The notes under the pieces are model-generated. The model was given only the letters and a program-made list of their open reading frames with translations, ran no database searches and had not been told where the DNA came from. Positions 1 to 8,844 of a DNA stretch of 64,000 bases are shown piece by piece. Position 1 is the first letter of the stretch, and each line of letters starts with the position of its first letter. The DNA lies in NCBI RefSeq assembly GCF_011382985.1, contig NZ_CP049933.1, positions 1,240,001-1,304,000 on the forward strand. The letters are read 5' to 3'. The position numbers were made by a program, and so were the translations under genes. This DNA comes from Leucobacter coleopterorum. GTDB lineage: Bacteria > Actinomycetota > Actinomycetes > Actinomycetales > Microbacteriaceae.

Positions 1-1336
1 ATTCAGGCAACACAAATACGCTGTTTACCGTAACCACCGGCGATCAGCGGGTGGGATCGGGGCAGCACACCGTAACAGTTCAACTCGCGGATGACGGAGG
101 CAATCCGGTGGCAGGGCAGGCAGCGGGCATTTCAGCCAGCAGTTCCGCCTCGCTTGGAACCGGCTCTATTTCCAGCTTCGTTGAAACTTCGACCCCGGGA
201 ACCTACACTGCAACGCTGACCTCTTCGGTCTCGGGTGAAAAGACCATTGCAGTGAGGTTCGGTGCTGTAAACCTTGCCCCGTACGGCAACTTCATCGCGA
301 GTTTTATTCCGGCAGACGTTGATCTCGGTAACACACAAACAGGTTTCACGGTCAGTCAAGGAAACCGAACCGTTGGAAGTGGATACCACACGGTAACCCT
401 GGTGCTGGCAGACAGCTTCGGTAATCCCGTCCCCGGTGTTGACAGAGATGCTCTCGCGGCAACCACCAGTGCTTCACTCGGTGCAGGAAGGATAGGGGCG
501 TTTACTGAAAGTTCCTCCTCGGGAACCTATACGGCGCAGGTGTCGTCGACGCTTGCGGGTGGTAAGCCAATGTTGGTCACGTTTGATGACGAGGCTGTGT
601 CTGCACGGGGCAACAGCGTTGCCCGTTTTGTCGCAGCGGTCCCCGACCCATCACGAACGGTAGTCAGTGCGACATCTCCCGTGGTCGCGAACGGGCGTGA
701 CACCAGCACCATCACGGTTAGACTCTTCGACGAGTTCGGAAACCCCGCAGATGCCGAGGTGCCTATTGTTCTCGCCAGCACCCTCGGCACCGTCAGTGCC
801 CCGCGGTATGCAGGTAGTGGCATTTACACGGCTACCGTGTCCTCGACTGCAGCCGGAACCGCGACGGTATCCGTTGCTGTTCAAGGGTCCCTAACCGAAG
901 CAACCGCGAAGATCGAGTTCACGCCTCAGGCTGTGAACCGCATCTGGATGGAACTGCAGAGTGAACGGTTGCGACAGGGAAGCACCCAGACCGCTTTTGG
1001 GCACCTGTTTGTGCCAGGGGAAAGGGTTACCGGCCTGCTTGAATCCGACCCGATCAGTCTGGGCACGGCGACCGCAGATTCCAGAGGAAACGTGGAGTTT
1101 GAAGTCTGGATCCCGACTGACTTTGAGCTCGGCCGACACACGGTTACCCTAACGGGGGAAACGAGCGGCAGTGTGCAAGCATCGTTTGTCGTTGAAGCGA
1201 AGGATCGACCCCTGGCCCTCACGGGTGGCGATCTAGGGCTGCCAATTGCGATCGCTGTGGTGCTTCTTGTCGGGGTACAGCCTTTTGGTTCCTGTCGGTG
1301 AGCCGCCGAAGGAGGTCCAAGAACGACAAGCTGTAA
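1..1336 (+). CDS. Surface protein with bacterial Ig-like (invasin-type) repeats and LAXTG sorting signal, 5' truncated, one frameshift
   Basis: The frame is open from the first bases, so the N-terminus lies outside the window. About three tandem repeats of roughly 100 residues are visible, sharing blocks such as VGSGQHTVTVQLAD, VGSGYHTVTLVLAD and GTYTAT/GTYTAQVSS, typical of invasin/Big_1-type Ig folds. The given frame stops at 1301 in the middle of a membrane segment. Adding one G to the run at 1272-1275 extends it through a hydrophobic stretch to a basic tail (SRRRRSKNDKL) ending at 1336. The C-terminus then reads LALTG, membrane segment, Arg/Lys tail: a class E sortase (LAXTG) cell-wall anchor of high-GC Gram-positives. 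The role is inferred: adhesion or envelope structure. The downstream ABC genes may belong to the same unit. Confidence 0.75.
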
Positions 1337-1398
1337 GGTTCGTTCCGATTGGGCACCTTAGACTCGTTGGGAAATTGGACGCCCCACGAGGAGGATCT

Positions 1399-2022
1399 TT
1401 GACGGACGACAGCGCCTTGTTAGTCGCGGAGCAGGTTGCCGTCGCAATCGACGGGTTCACTCTTTTGTCTCCCACGTCTCTCCGTCTTGGATCAGGGTCG
1501 TGTGTTGCCCTGCGCGGTGCGAACGGCGCAGGTAAAACAACGCTGCTCAGGGTGCTCGCGGGCAGGTTGAGAGCCACTGCAGGCTCCGTCACACTCGCGG
1601 GGGTGCCACTTGATGAGCGCCGTTCAGATCAGCGAGCCGCAATCGCAGCGCTGATAGAGCCACCAACGCTGTATCCCGACCTCACGCTGCGGGATCAGCT
1701 CACCCTCATATCGGCCGCGTGGGGTGTTGGGGATCCCGATCAAGCACTCCGTCGGTTCGGCATTGAGGCGCTACACGAGCGATTCCCTCACGAACTTTCG
1801 AGCGGCCAGAGACAGCTGGTTTCCCTCGCGGTAACCTTTGCGCGGCCGTGCTCGGTATTACTTCTCGACGAACCCGAGCAGCGGCTTGATCCTGATCGGC
1901 GCCAGCTGGTTGCCGCGGCGATTCTGGAGGCCCGCGACCGCGGTGTTGCTGTCGCGTTTGCCACACACGATCAGAGGCTGGCAGAACGGGTTGCTCAGGC
2001 GGAGCTGGCTGTTGGCTCTTAA
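1399..2022 (+). CDS. ABC transporter ATP-binding protein
   Basis: This is a single nucleotide-binding domain of about 207 residues. It has Walker A GANGAGKTTLLR, the signature LSSGQRQLVSLA and Walker B VLLLDEPEQRLDP, in the order expected for an exporter-type ATPase. I chose the TTG at 1399 because a GAGGAGG-like ribosome site lies just upstream and because the residues before it look non-coding; in-frame extension back to 1246 is possible. Its 3' end overlaps the start of the membrane gene that follows, so the two are probably translationally coupled and form one exporter. The substrate is unknown. The preceding gene encodes a surface protein, but nothing in the sequence links it to the transporter beyond position. 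Confidence 0.82.
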   Translation: MTDDSALLVAEQVAVAIDGFTLLSPTSLRLGSGSCVALRGANGAGKTTLLRVLAGRLRATAGSVTLAGVPLDERRSDQRAAIAALIEPPTLYPDLTLRDQLTLISAAWGVGDPDQALRRFGIEALHERFPHELSSGQRQLVSLAVTFARPCSVLLLDEPEQRLDPDRRQLVAAAILEARDRGVAVAFATHDQRLAERVAQAELAVGS

Positions 2023-3594
2023 CGTGCGAACGGATGGGTCACGGCTTTGTGAGGTGCGTCGTGTGCTGCGCAACCGTGAGGGCCGAGCGGACGCGGGTGA
2101 GATCTCCTACCGACTGTACATGGCCGTGATGCTCGTGATCGTGGTGGTCGCGCCCGTTGTGCGTGTCAGTGTGCTCGGTTTTGCTGACGCCTATGCCGGC
2201 GGAATCCCGGCCATTGTCGCCTCGGAGGTCACAGCGCTCACGGCGTTGTTGGTTCTCGCGGGAGCGCAGGGTGGGCCCGCCTACGCTGCCCTGGCACCCA
2301 TTGATCTATTGTTCACAACCGCGATCCCGAGAGCTCGCTTGTTCGTTCGACCGGTCACTCGGGGGCTGCTCGTTGGGGCCACCGTCGGTGTACTCGTCAG
2401 CGGCCTTGTCGTGACCGCACGTGTGGTGCGCGGTGACATGACGGTGAACCTGGCGCTGGCCTCGCTTCTTGCGGGGGCCACGATCGGGCTATTGGCTGCC
2501 TTCGGCATGCTGCTGGGTCAGCTCGGGTGGGGAGTTCGCTGGGCGCTCGCGGGGGCGCTCCTGCTGCTCGCTGCGGCACAGGTGCTGTGGGGCTTTCACG
2601 CGGATCCGTGGTCTTTGGGTGCCTCGGTTGTGCTGTCGCAAGCGGGTGGATCAGGCGAGGCCGAAGGGCCGCTGGGGGTTTCGGGGCTCGTCCTGCTCTG
2701 TGCGCTACTGATTTCGAGTGTTGCCCCGAGGATCGCCGCACTGCTGCGGTGGGAATCGCTTCGAGAGCATGCTGCGCGCTGGGACGTGATTCGTGTATCC
2801 GCGGGCACTGGTGACCCCAAAGCCGCACTCGACCGCCTGGGCGCTCCCGTTCGTGTCGGGCGAAGGTGGCCCCTTCGGGTTTCTCGTGGACTGACGCTCG
2901 CGATCCTGCGCCGCGACCTGCTCGGATTGCTTCGCACCCCGCCCGCAGTCTGCTGGGGATAATTGGTGTGGCGGGCGCGCTGGCCCTCTGGCTGGGGGCG
3001 CTCGGGAGCGCTGTCGTTGGTGGGGGAGCCGCGGATCCTAGCTCCGTGCGGGCTGGAGTGCTCGGTGGGTTCGCGATGCTGCTCGTAACGATTGCGCTTC
3101 AGCCGTTGTGCCGTGGCCTTGCCGCGGCCGCGGAGGGGGCGGGGTCATCTCCGCTGCTGCCAGTTTCGTCGCAGGGCCTTCTGGCCAGGCATCTGCTGGC
3201 ACCGCTTGGGTTAACCGCTGCTGTGATCGCTCTGGGTGCTGCGGTGTGCGCGGCGTTTGGGTTGACCGCTGGCACCTCGCTGTTGGGATCCGCTAGCTCA
3301 AGTGTTGTGCTGGTCTGCTGTGCGCTTGCGCTGCGACTGCTGGCAGCCTTGAAGGGAACGATCCCGCTGCGGCTACTCGCGCCGATCCCAACGCCCATGG
3401 GCGATGCTTCTGGGATTAACGTTGCACTCTGGATGATCGATGGTCCCGTACTGGCAATGCTGCTTGGTGCACTGCTCGGAGTGCTCTGGGCTGCAGGCCT
3501 GGCGGGTGGCGTCATGCTGACCTGGGCGGCAGTGATCTCAGTTGTTGTTCTTGTGTGTGTTCTGCTGTGGGCACAAGGTCGTTTGAAGGCCTGA
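2012..3594 (+). CDS. Polytopic membrane protein, probable ABC permease partner (frameshifted)
   Basis: The restored protein is about 527 residues, almost entirely hydrophobic segments rich in Ala, Leu, Gly and Val, without a recognisable soluble domain. The first part is read up to a stop at 2962 and the second in another frame to 3594. Adding one C to the CCC at 2942-2944 joins them (LLGLLRTP-PRSLLGIIGV). The TTG at 2012 gives the start MALNVRTDGSR and overlaps the ATPase gene by 11 bases. Position and topology suggest the permease half of an ABC exporter; I do not recognise a named family. A 30-residue hydrophilic segment around residues 265-300 (RWESLREHAARWDVIRV) separates the two hydrophobic halves. 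Confidence 0.7.
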
Positions 3595-3720
3595 GTTTCG
3601 CGTGTTTTCGGCGAGACTCGCCGCGCGCGCAACCTCATTTTGCGCGATTTCAATTGATGTGCCAAGATAGATGAGTTGCTGCGGCGGTTGAGGAGAAATT
3701 CTCTAAGTCACAAAAACTCC

Positions 3721-3793
3721 GGCCCCATCGTATAGCGGCCTAGTACGCCGCCCTCTCACGGCGGTAACGCGGGTTCGAATCCCGCTGGGGTCA
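3721..3793 (+). tRNA. tRNA-Glu (anticodon CTC)
   Basis: The 73-base sequence folds as a standard cloverleaf. The acceptor GGCCCCA pairs with TGGGGTC (one G-U), followed by discriminator A. The anticodon stem CCGCC/GGCGG closes loop CTCTCAC, with anticodon CTC at 3755-3757. The T arm carries GGTTCGAATCC. No CCA is encoded. It is followed closely by a terminator and then by the insertion element. Confidence 0.96.
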
Positions 3794-3800
3794 CCGGATC

Positions 3801-3833
3801 GAAAGCCTCACCTTCGGGTGGGGCTTTCTTTTT
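3801..3833 (+). terminator. Intrinsic terminator of tRNA-Glu
   Basis: GAAAGCCTCACC and GGTGGGGCTTTC form a 12-bp stem with one internal mismatch, around a TTCG tetraloop, followed by TTTTTC. This is a standard rho-independent terminator just after the tRNA. Confidence 0.9.
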
Positions 3834-3848
3834 CTTGTCGTTCTGCCC

Positions 3849-3856
3849 GAACTCGC
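3849..3856. repeat. Left 8-bp target site duplication of the IS element
   Basis: GAACTCGC immediately precedes the left inverted repeat and is repeated exactly at 5099-5106 after the right one. Eight bases is the usual duplication for IS256-family transposition. Confidence 0.85.
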
Positions 3857-5098
3857 GGCTTATAGGCCCGAAAGAGTGGATAGCGTCGGGTGTGTCATCC
3901 GCGTCCCGCCCATCCTGTGCGTAGCCAGAGCCCTTCGTCGGGGCTGAGTGCTGTTCCGTAGAGTGGCGTATCGGGTTCGTCTGGATGTTCGGGTTTGGCG
4001 GGCTCTGGGGCGGCGGCTTTGGCGGGCAGTGCGTGTTGCATGGCCTCTTCCAAGGACTGTTCGTGGAGGGTGAGGAACCACTCGACCGCGCGTTTCTGGT
4101 GTGGTTCACTCATCCCGCGGTGGCGGCGGAGGACCTCACGGATCTGACTATTGATACCCCTTCGAGTGGGCTGGTCGTTCGCGGGTTCCCGTATGTGACA
4201 TAGGTGAACAGGGTGTTGTTGCGCACGACCCCTCGAACGAGGAGCCAGGCTTTGCGGAGTCGGTCGTGAGTGAATCCGAACTGGCCGTTGCGGAGCAGGG
4301 TGCGCTCTTTCGTGAGGTGCCCGAAGGCCCGCCACCATTCATCAAGTTGGATCTGCCAGACGATCGCGGCGTCTTCGTCGTGTACGCTGCTGAGCTTCAT
4401 CACCAGCCCACGTAACGCTCTGCCCGCGTCAGTGCGGGGGTTCATCGTCAGATGTCTGGACACACGCATTTGCAGATGAAAGAGACACCGTTGGTGTTTC
4501 GTTTCTGGCCAACACATGCCAAGCGCGGTAGGGATCCCTGTTCCCCCGTCAGAGACGAGAACCCCAGGTGCTGCAACTTGTGTGAGCAGCGCTTTCCAGG
4601 CCGCGACGGATTCACCTCCTGACCATTGCCAGGCGAGAACGTGGCCGGTGTCGCTTTGGGCGATCAACAAGCACCACCCGGAGATCCAGATCCCGTCGAC
4701 CAGGATCGCATGATGGATGGTGGTCGCGGGGGCCAGGCGCGGTTCGATATCCCAGCACCACATGGTGTGGCGTCGGAAGGTTCGCCCGCTCGCGGTTCCG
4801 TCGATCTCGGCCTGGGTGTGTTTGCCGACGAGCCAGGTCACGAACTGTCGCAGTTGTTCTCGGCGGGTGACGTCTGGGCGGCGTCTCACGCTGGAGGCCC
4901 CGCATGATGGGCACCGCCAGCGTTGAGTTCCTGATCGGTGTCGGCCGTTCTTCACCAGAGAGCGGCCACATACCATGCACTTCGTTGTATTTGGGGGAAG
5001 GTCCACAACTAAGCATCACGGACCATACCGATCCCTATTTCAGCGCGGAGTTACGCGGCTCAACGAGGATCACATCCACTCCTTTTGGCCGATAAGCC
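3857..5098. mobile_element. IS256-family (IS1249-like) insertion sequence, 1242 bp
   Basis: The element is bounded by imperfect 25-bp inverted repeats at 3857-3881 and 5074-5098. Both begin GGCTTAT and end GAGTGGAT or GGAGTGGAT, with four mismatches. An exact 8-bp direct repeat, GAACTCGC, flanks it. It contains one transposase gene on the minus strand. The element lies between the tRNA-Glu terminator and the 3' end of the minus-strand peptide/ABC operon, 38 bp beyond that operon's last stop codon. Intact ends and a perfect duplication suggest a recent insertion. Confidence 0.88.
3895..5006 (-). CDS. IS256-family transposase (IS1249 group), one frameshift
   Basis: The restored protein is about 370 residues. 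The N-terminus has a CMVCGR...CPSCG zinc ribbon and a helix-turn-helix-like region. The catalytic DDE residues are visible as D in ILVDGIWIS, D in LVSDGGTGIP and E in TSPLEGG, with the IS256-family feature KHQRCLFHLQMRVSRHL between the second D and the E. The given frame breaks just after the catalytic Glu at the CCCC of 4157-4160 (plus strand). One extra base yields SPLEGGINSQIREVLRRHRG, which continues to the stop at 3895. If the break is real the transposase is inactive; the genome-wide pattern of such breaks suggests a sequencing deletion instead. Confidence 0.88.
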
Positions 5099-5106
5099 GA
5101 ACTCGC
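5099..5106. repeat. Right 8-bp target site duplication of the IS element
   Basis: GAACTCGC directly follows the right inverted repeat and matches 3849-3856 exactly. Confidence 0.85.
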
Positions 5107-5136
5107 GGGTCAATGGTCTTTTGCTCGATGGTCGGA

Positions 5137-6209
5137 CTACCGGTTTTTGAAGTAGCGGAATAAATGTTTCTCCTGTGTCAAGCCCAGGGCAACCAGTGCT
5201 CCTGCGACAGCAGCAACTAGGGCTGGGCCGAATACTCTGAGCGCGAGTACGAATGTGGCCTCGCTCGTGCCTAATGTACTGGAGGCTGCAAAAAGAGTGG
5301 CCGTAATTGCGGAGAAGATTCCCGCGGGGATAACCCAAGAACTAGTCTCAACTGTCACCAGTATGGTGAGATCGAGTTTGGAGACACCCGCATGAATTGC
5401 TGACGCAAGCTGAATGCGTCTGACTCGAATCGAGACGAACCCGATCCCAAACGCAATGATAACCGCAGCCAGCGGTGCGAACTGTGTAACTCTATTCAAA
5501 AACTTGCCGTTCCCGTCAAAAGCTCTGCCCAGTGATGTGTTGAGTTGCGAGAGCACAGCTTTTTCCGCCTTGTCTCCGCCAGGAATGAGCGTTGTCTGAA
5601 GCAAGATTGGTGCCTCCTTGATTGTGGGCCACACGTCGATCCAGCATTCGTCGAATGGTCCGCTATCAGGAACAGGGGAGAGGATCGCATAGCCGTATCC
5701 CGACCGTCTTCCGTCTGAGGGGTATTCATACACTCCCGAGACTTTGGCTAACCTATGGTTCGCTGTTTGAACTTCGTCCCAGGGCTCACTCCCAGTGCAT
5801 CGGCCACTGCGTCAGAGATGATTGCACCAGAGGCAGACGAGCTTTTGGTGCCCATGAGTTCTGAGAAGCCTGCTGTCACTTCGAACGAGGGAATCGTTGA
5901 CGAGGGGAGTGCGGAGGCTTTAGTGCCCGTGTCGAGAGAGCGAATAGCGCCGGAGGAGTGAACGTTGGGAACCGCGCCGAGGGACTCGCAAGTGTCTCCG
6001 TCAATGCGTCCTGGGGCTGAGAACGTGATGATGGAGGCACCCGATTTCTGAAATTTGACCGCATCGGCGACGAGAGATTCACTCGTGGTGAGGTCTGCTA
6101 ATACAAGACATGCGAGGACCGAAGAGAGGATTGTGGCGAATACGACGGTTCGAGTAGTGCCTGAAGTGATGTTGCGCACTGCTTCTCCAATGATTACCCG
6201 GAGTCTCAT
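5137..6209 (-). CDS. FtsX/MacB-type ABC permease of the peptide operon (frameshifted)
   Basis: The restored protein is about 357 residues. It has one N-terminal membrane segment (TRTVVFATILSSVLACLVLA), an extracytoplasmic domain of about 190 residues containing VSGVYEYPSDGRRSGYGYA, and three C-terminal segments starting at FAPLAAVIIAFGIGFVS, SSWVIPAGIFSAITATLF and VFGPALVAAVAGALVALGL. This 1+3 layout is that of MacB/FtsX-class permeases. The frame breaks near 5750; one extra T (TT to TTT) gives RTIGLAKVSGVYEYP. Its ATG overlaps the stop of the ATPase gene (ATGA), making it the last gene of the operon. It probably extrudes or handles the secreted peptide, or confers immunity to it; this is inferred from context. 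Confidence 0.8.
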
Positions 6210-6834
6210 TGGTTGATCCCACCGCTGCCTGGATCTTGGAAAAGCCTGAGATCTATGAGGTCAGTGCAGGCGTTTCGCGTTTGTTCATCATGCGTTGCTA
6301 CAACAACCGTCACGTTGTCATCAGCGAGCTTTGAAAGGGAGGAGTTTACTTCTGAGGATGTGGAGAGATCCAACTGCGCCGTTGGCTCATCGACTAGAAA
6401 AAGTGAGGGCTTTGACGCAAACCCTCGGGCTAACATGAGGCGTTGTGCTTCTCCTCCGGAGAGTGCCCTGAAAGGACGGTTCTCTGCGTGAAGAAGCCCG
6501 AAGCGATCGAGCAGACGCGATGCCTCTTCACTCGCTTCACGATACGAGTTTCCGTGAGCCAACAGCGGAAGTGCTACATGGTCTCGCGCAGATCTTCCTG
6601 GTACACCGTGGGGTTTTGAAATACCCAAGCTGTTCTTCCGGTGCCGCCGTATTGAATGGAACCCTCTGTGGGCTTCTCCCAACCTGCGAGCATGCTGAGT
6701 AACGTGCTTTTGCCTGAACCGGATGGGCCAGTGAGAGCGTACACGTGGCCGGGTATGAGAGTCTCATCTAGATTCCTAAAGAGCCAAGCCCCTCCTCCGA
6801 ACCGGTGCCCTACGCCGTGCAGATCTACTTGCAT
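6206..6834 (-). CDS. ABC ATPase of the peptide operon (frameshifted)
   Basis: The restored protein is about 209 residues with Walker A GPSGSGKSTLLSML near residue 36, Q-loop VFQNP, signature LSGGEAQRLMLARG, Walker B LFLVDEPTAQLD and switch His in VVVATHDEQT. This matches the MacB/LolD-type ATPases that partner FtsX-like permeases. The frame breaks right after VFQNP at the GGGG of 6610-6613 (plus strand); five bases there give VFQNPHGVPGRSARDHV. It overlaps the upstream membrane-fusion-like gene by 10 bases and the downstream permease by 4, so translation is likely coupled. Confidence 0.85.
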
Positions 6835-7853
6835 TTGGGCGATCCGCTCGGCGATAGCTCTACTTCAGTAGGAGGTTTGGCGGAATCAAAGAGAACAAAG
6901 CTCTGTCCGAGTTCTGAGCCAAGGACGCTTACGGGTAGCGACTTATTCCCTGCGAGAACACAAGCCTTCGAATCGTCTAATCCGAAAAGCGCCGAGGGGG
7001 AAACTACAGCAACCTCGATGGGTTTCGCAAGAACAAAGCTGGCAGGAATCGATGTTGCAGCATTCCGCATCGCCTCGGCAAACACCTCGTTCTGGGCAAG
7101 TTTGTTCAGCGCTTCCTTGTCGATAACCCGCCCTGCGTCGTCGGTGGGTAGTCTGTCTGGTCCGACGCTAAGGAGACGCTTTCCTGCGACGAGGCCTTCA
7201 GGTAGATGGGTGACCGCGACTTCCATCAGGGCTGCTGGAAGTTCGGCGAGTTTGTCTCCTGCAGAAATCCTGCCTCCAACTGGTGATAGACAGTTTTTGA
7301 CTCGGGTCTCAGGGGCAGGGAGCCACAGAATCCGATCAATTGGAATGTTCCCAGCAACAAACTGGCCATCACCAACTTTTTGCATTGCTTCAGCCACCGC
7401 GTTTAACGTATCTTGCCCCACCGGTCCCTCAGTCGAAACCGTATATCCAAGCCGATTAAGTTCACGCTGTAATGAAGCTACGTCCGTCCCCGCATCGCCT
7501 ATGTTTAGATCTCGCCACAGCGGAACTTCTGTCGAGAGATTGAGGACGGGCTTGCCGTCAATTGCTACCGAAGAGGCACCTGAAGTGAAGGCACCCCCAG
7601 CAGCGCAGCTGAAGCTGGTAAGAGTGCCTGAAGCGGGAGAGACTAAGGCTGATTCTGCTCCGAAAGAGAAACCGAGTTCGACCGTGCGTGCATCATCGTA
7701 TTGCTGCTGCGATACAGGAGCCGTAGTAACTGCGTTGGCAGCGCGAAGCGACTCGGGCGTTGCGTCTGCGAAATAGAGTGCGCCGATCCCAAGACCAAGA
7801 GCAACAGCCAGCATCAATGAAAGTGTGGCCAACGCGAATTTAGTCTTTGTCAT
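6825..7853 (-). CDS. Membrane-anchored peptidoglycan-binding, membrane-fusion-like protein
   Basis: The protein has 342 residues. An uncleaved N-terminal signal anchor (ATLSLMLAVALGLGIGALYF) is followed by a short beta-rich region with a LVSPASGTLTSFSC lipoyl-like motif and a PG_binding_1 domain (GDAGTDVASLQRELNRLGY, about residues 117-160). After it comes a second beta-rich region with KNCLSPVGGRISAGDKL, which looks like the returning half of a lipoyl/hairpin fold. In actinobacteria, adaptors of MacAB-type exporters often carry a PG-binding module in place of the coiled-coil hairpin. Located between a lipoprotein and the ATPase, it probably links the FtsX-type permease to the cell wall or receives the peptide. 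Function is inferred from architecture and context. Confidence 0.72.
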   Translation of the reverse strand: MTKTKFALATLSLMLAVALGLGIGALYFADATPESLRAANAVTTAPVSQQQYDDARTVELGFSFGAESALVSPASGTLTSFSCAAGGAFTSGASSVAIDGKPVLNLSTEVPLWRDLNIGDAGTDVASLQRELNRLGYTVSTEGPVGQDTLNAVAEAMQKVGDGQFVAGNIPIDRILWLPAPETRVKNCLSPVGGRISAGDKLAELPAALMEVAVTHLPEGLVAGKRLLSVGPDRLPTDDAGRVIDKEALNKLAQNEVFAEAMRNAATSIPASFVLAKPIEVAVVSPSALFGLDDSKACVLAGNKSLPVSVLGSELGQSFVLFDSAKPPTEVELSPSGSPKCK

Positions 7854-7882
7854 GCGACTCCATTGTCAAGTAGAGACTTCTC

Positions 7883-8530
7883 CTAGTCGAACAGGCCCAG
7901 TGGATCTGCATTGCAATCGGTGAAATCCGAAGCTCCGTGTCCGGAGAGGTATGGGAATGTCTGGCCGGGAGCATCCAGGGCGAAGTCAGCAGCGGAGTAT
8001 GAAGGATCAACCGCACCCTTTTTGACGAGACATGCTGCCATGATGGTGTCGACATCAAGGTTGTCGGGGTTTATTCGAATGAAGGCGTGCAAGGATGAAA
8101 TGTGCTGCTCGCCGGACTCTGCTGAGCACTGTGTAACTTGTTTTTCGGTCTCTTTAGATTCTGCGTTTTCTGGAGACTGAAAAGTAAAGGAGCTGTCTTC
8201 CTTTATTTTGATGTCGTAGTGACCATAGGCTTCAAGACAGGTCGTAAATCGATCGAGTGTTTCTGCCAGTTCTTGATCGGTAATCTTCTCATCCTCAAGA
8301 ACGGATCTCTCAAAATCTGATTCTGCAGCTGCGTAGGCGGCTGAAAAGTTTGTCGCCCAAGGGCCGCTAAAGTCAGGGACATCGCTCTCTTCCGTGCCAA
8401 CTTGTTTTTTTGAGGAGCCGTCTACCTCAGTACTTGCGCACCCAGAGAGCAGAAGCGCAGTTACGCATATTGCGCCTACGAGAGGTAGAGACATAAGCGT
8501 TAGAGCATTCTGCTCTCTGGGTATTTTCAT
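7883..8530 (-). CDS. Hypothetical lipoprotein of the peptide operon
   Basis: The protein has 215 residues, starting at the ATG of 8530. It has a lipoprotein signal peptide ending LLLSGC, with lipidated Cys about residue 31, followed by a Ser/Asp/Glu-rich linker. The rest is acidic and helical with four further Cys (TTCLEAYG, VTQCSAE, MAACLVKKG, FTDCNADP), suggesting two extracytoplasmic disulfides. I do not recognise a family. Its ATG overlaps the stop of the restored secreted-peptide gene (ATGA), so the two are probably made together. As a surface-anchored partner it could be an immunity or binding protein; that is a guess from position. Confidence 0.7.
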   Translation of the reverse strand: MKIPREQNALTLMSLPLVGAICVTALLLSGCASTEVDGSSKKQVGTEESDVPDFSGPWATNFSAAYAAAESDFERSVLEDEKITDQELAETLDRFTTCLEAYGHYDIKIKEDSSFTFQSPENAESKETEKQVTQCSAESGEQHISSLHAFIRINPDNLDVDTIMAACLVKKGAVDPSYSAADFALDAPGQTFPYLSGHGASDFTDCNADPLGLFD

Positions 8531-8792
8531 GCCGCTGCCTGAGAACCGTAGCTGGTCACGCCGGCATAACAAACTGCTTGGTAAGACGTGTACCTCATTG
8601 CGACCCAAGGTGCCCAGCTTGTGCCCCACTTACCCGAGTTCCAATGGCGCATCTTTGGTTGATAGCAGAGTACGTCACTGCTGGAGCACAGCCCGCTGCT
8701 TCGGCGGGTGCTGCACTTGACATACTGAATCCCACGACCCCTGTCGAAGCCAAGGCGGTAACGCCCAGCATCGTCATGAGTCTTTTCTTCAC
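8527..8792 (-). CDS. Small secreted peptide precursor, bacteriocin-like (frameshifted)
   Basis: The GTG at 8792 has GGAGG five bases upstream. It begins MKKRLMTMLG and gives a Sec signal peptide of 32 residues ending AAPAEA, followed by a mature part starting AGCAPAVTYS. As given, the frame stops after about 66 codons. One extra base at the CCC of 8633-8635 (plus strand) switches to a frame reading GKWGTSWAPWVAMRYTSY and then QAVCYAGVTSYGSQAAA. Its TGA overlaps the lipoprotein ATG exactly. The result is an 88-residue precursor with a 56-residue mature peptide, rich in Tyr and Trp, with three Cys. It heads an operon with a lipoprotein, a PG-binding adaptor, an ATPase and a FtsX-type permease. 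Resemblance to the lactococcin 972 type of arrangement is by context only. Confidence 0.7.
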
Positions 8793-8818
8793 GAGAACCT
8801 CCATTGCTTCTTATGAGA

Positions 8819-8844
8819 TGTAGCTTTGGGGAAATCTAGCTACA
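8819..8844. promoter_or_regulatory. Inverted repeat upstream of the peptide operon
   Basis: TGTAGCT and AGCTACA form a perfect 7-bp inverted repeat with a 12-base spacer, 27 bases upstream of the peptide start codon. It lies in the leader or promoter region of the minus-strand operon, inside an AT-rich stretch (8845-8930) where a promoter is expected. It could be an operator or a leader hairpin. Confidence 0.4.

Noticed and set aside
8527..8792. Calling the small peptide lactococcin 972 itself
   Set aside because: The gene context is similar, but the mature sequence lacks a pattern I can match to that family.
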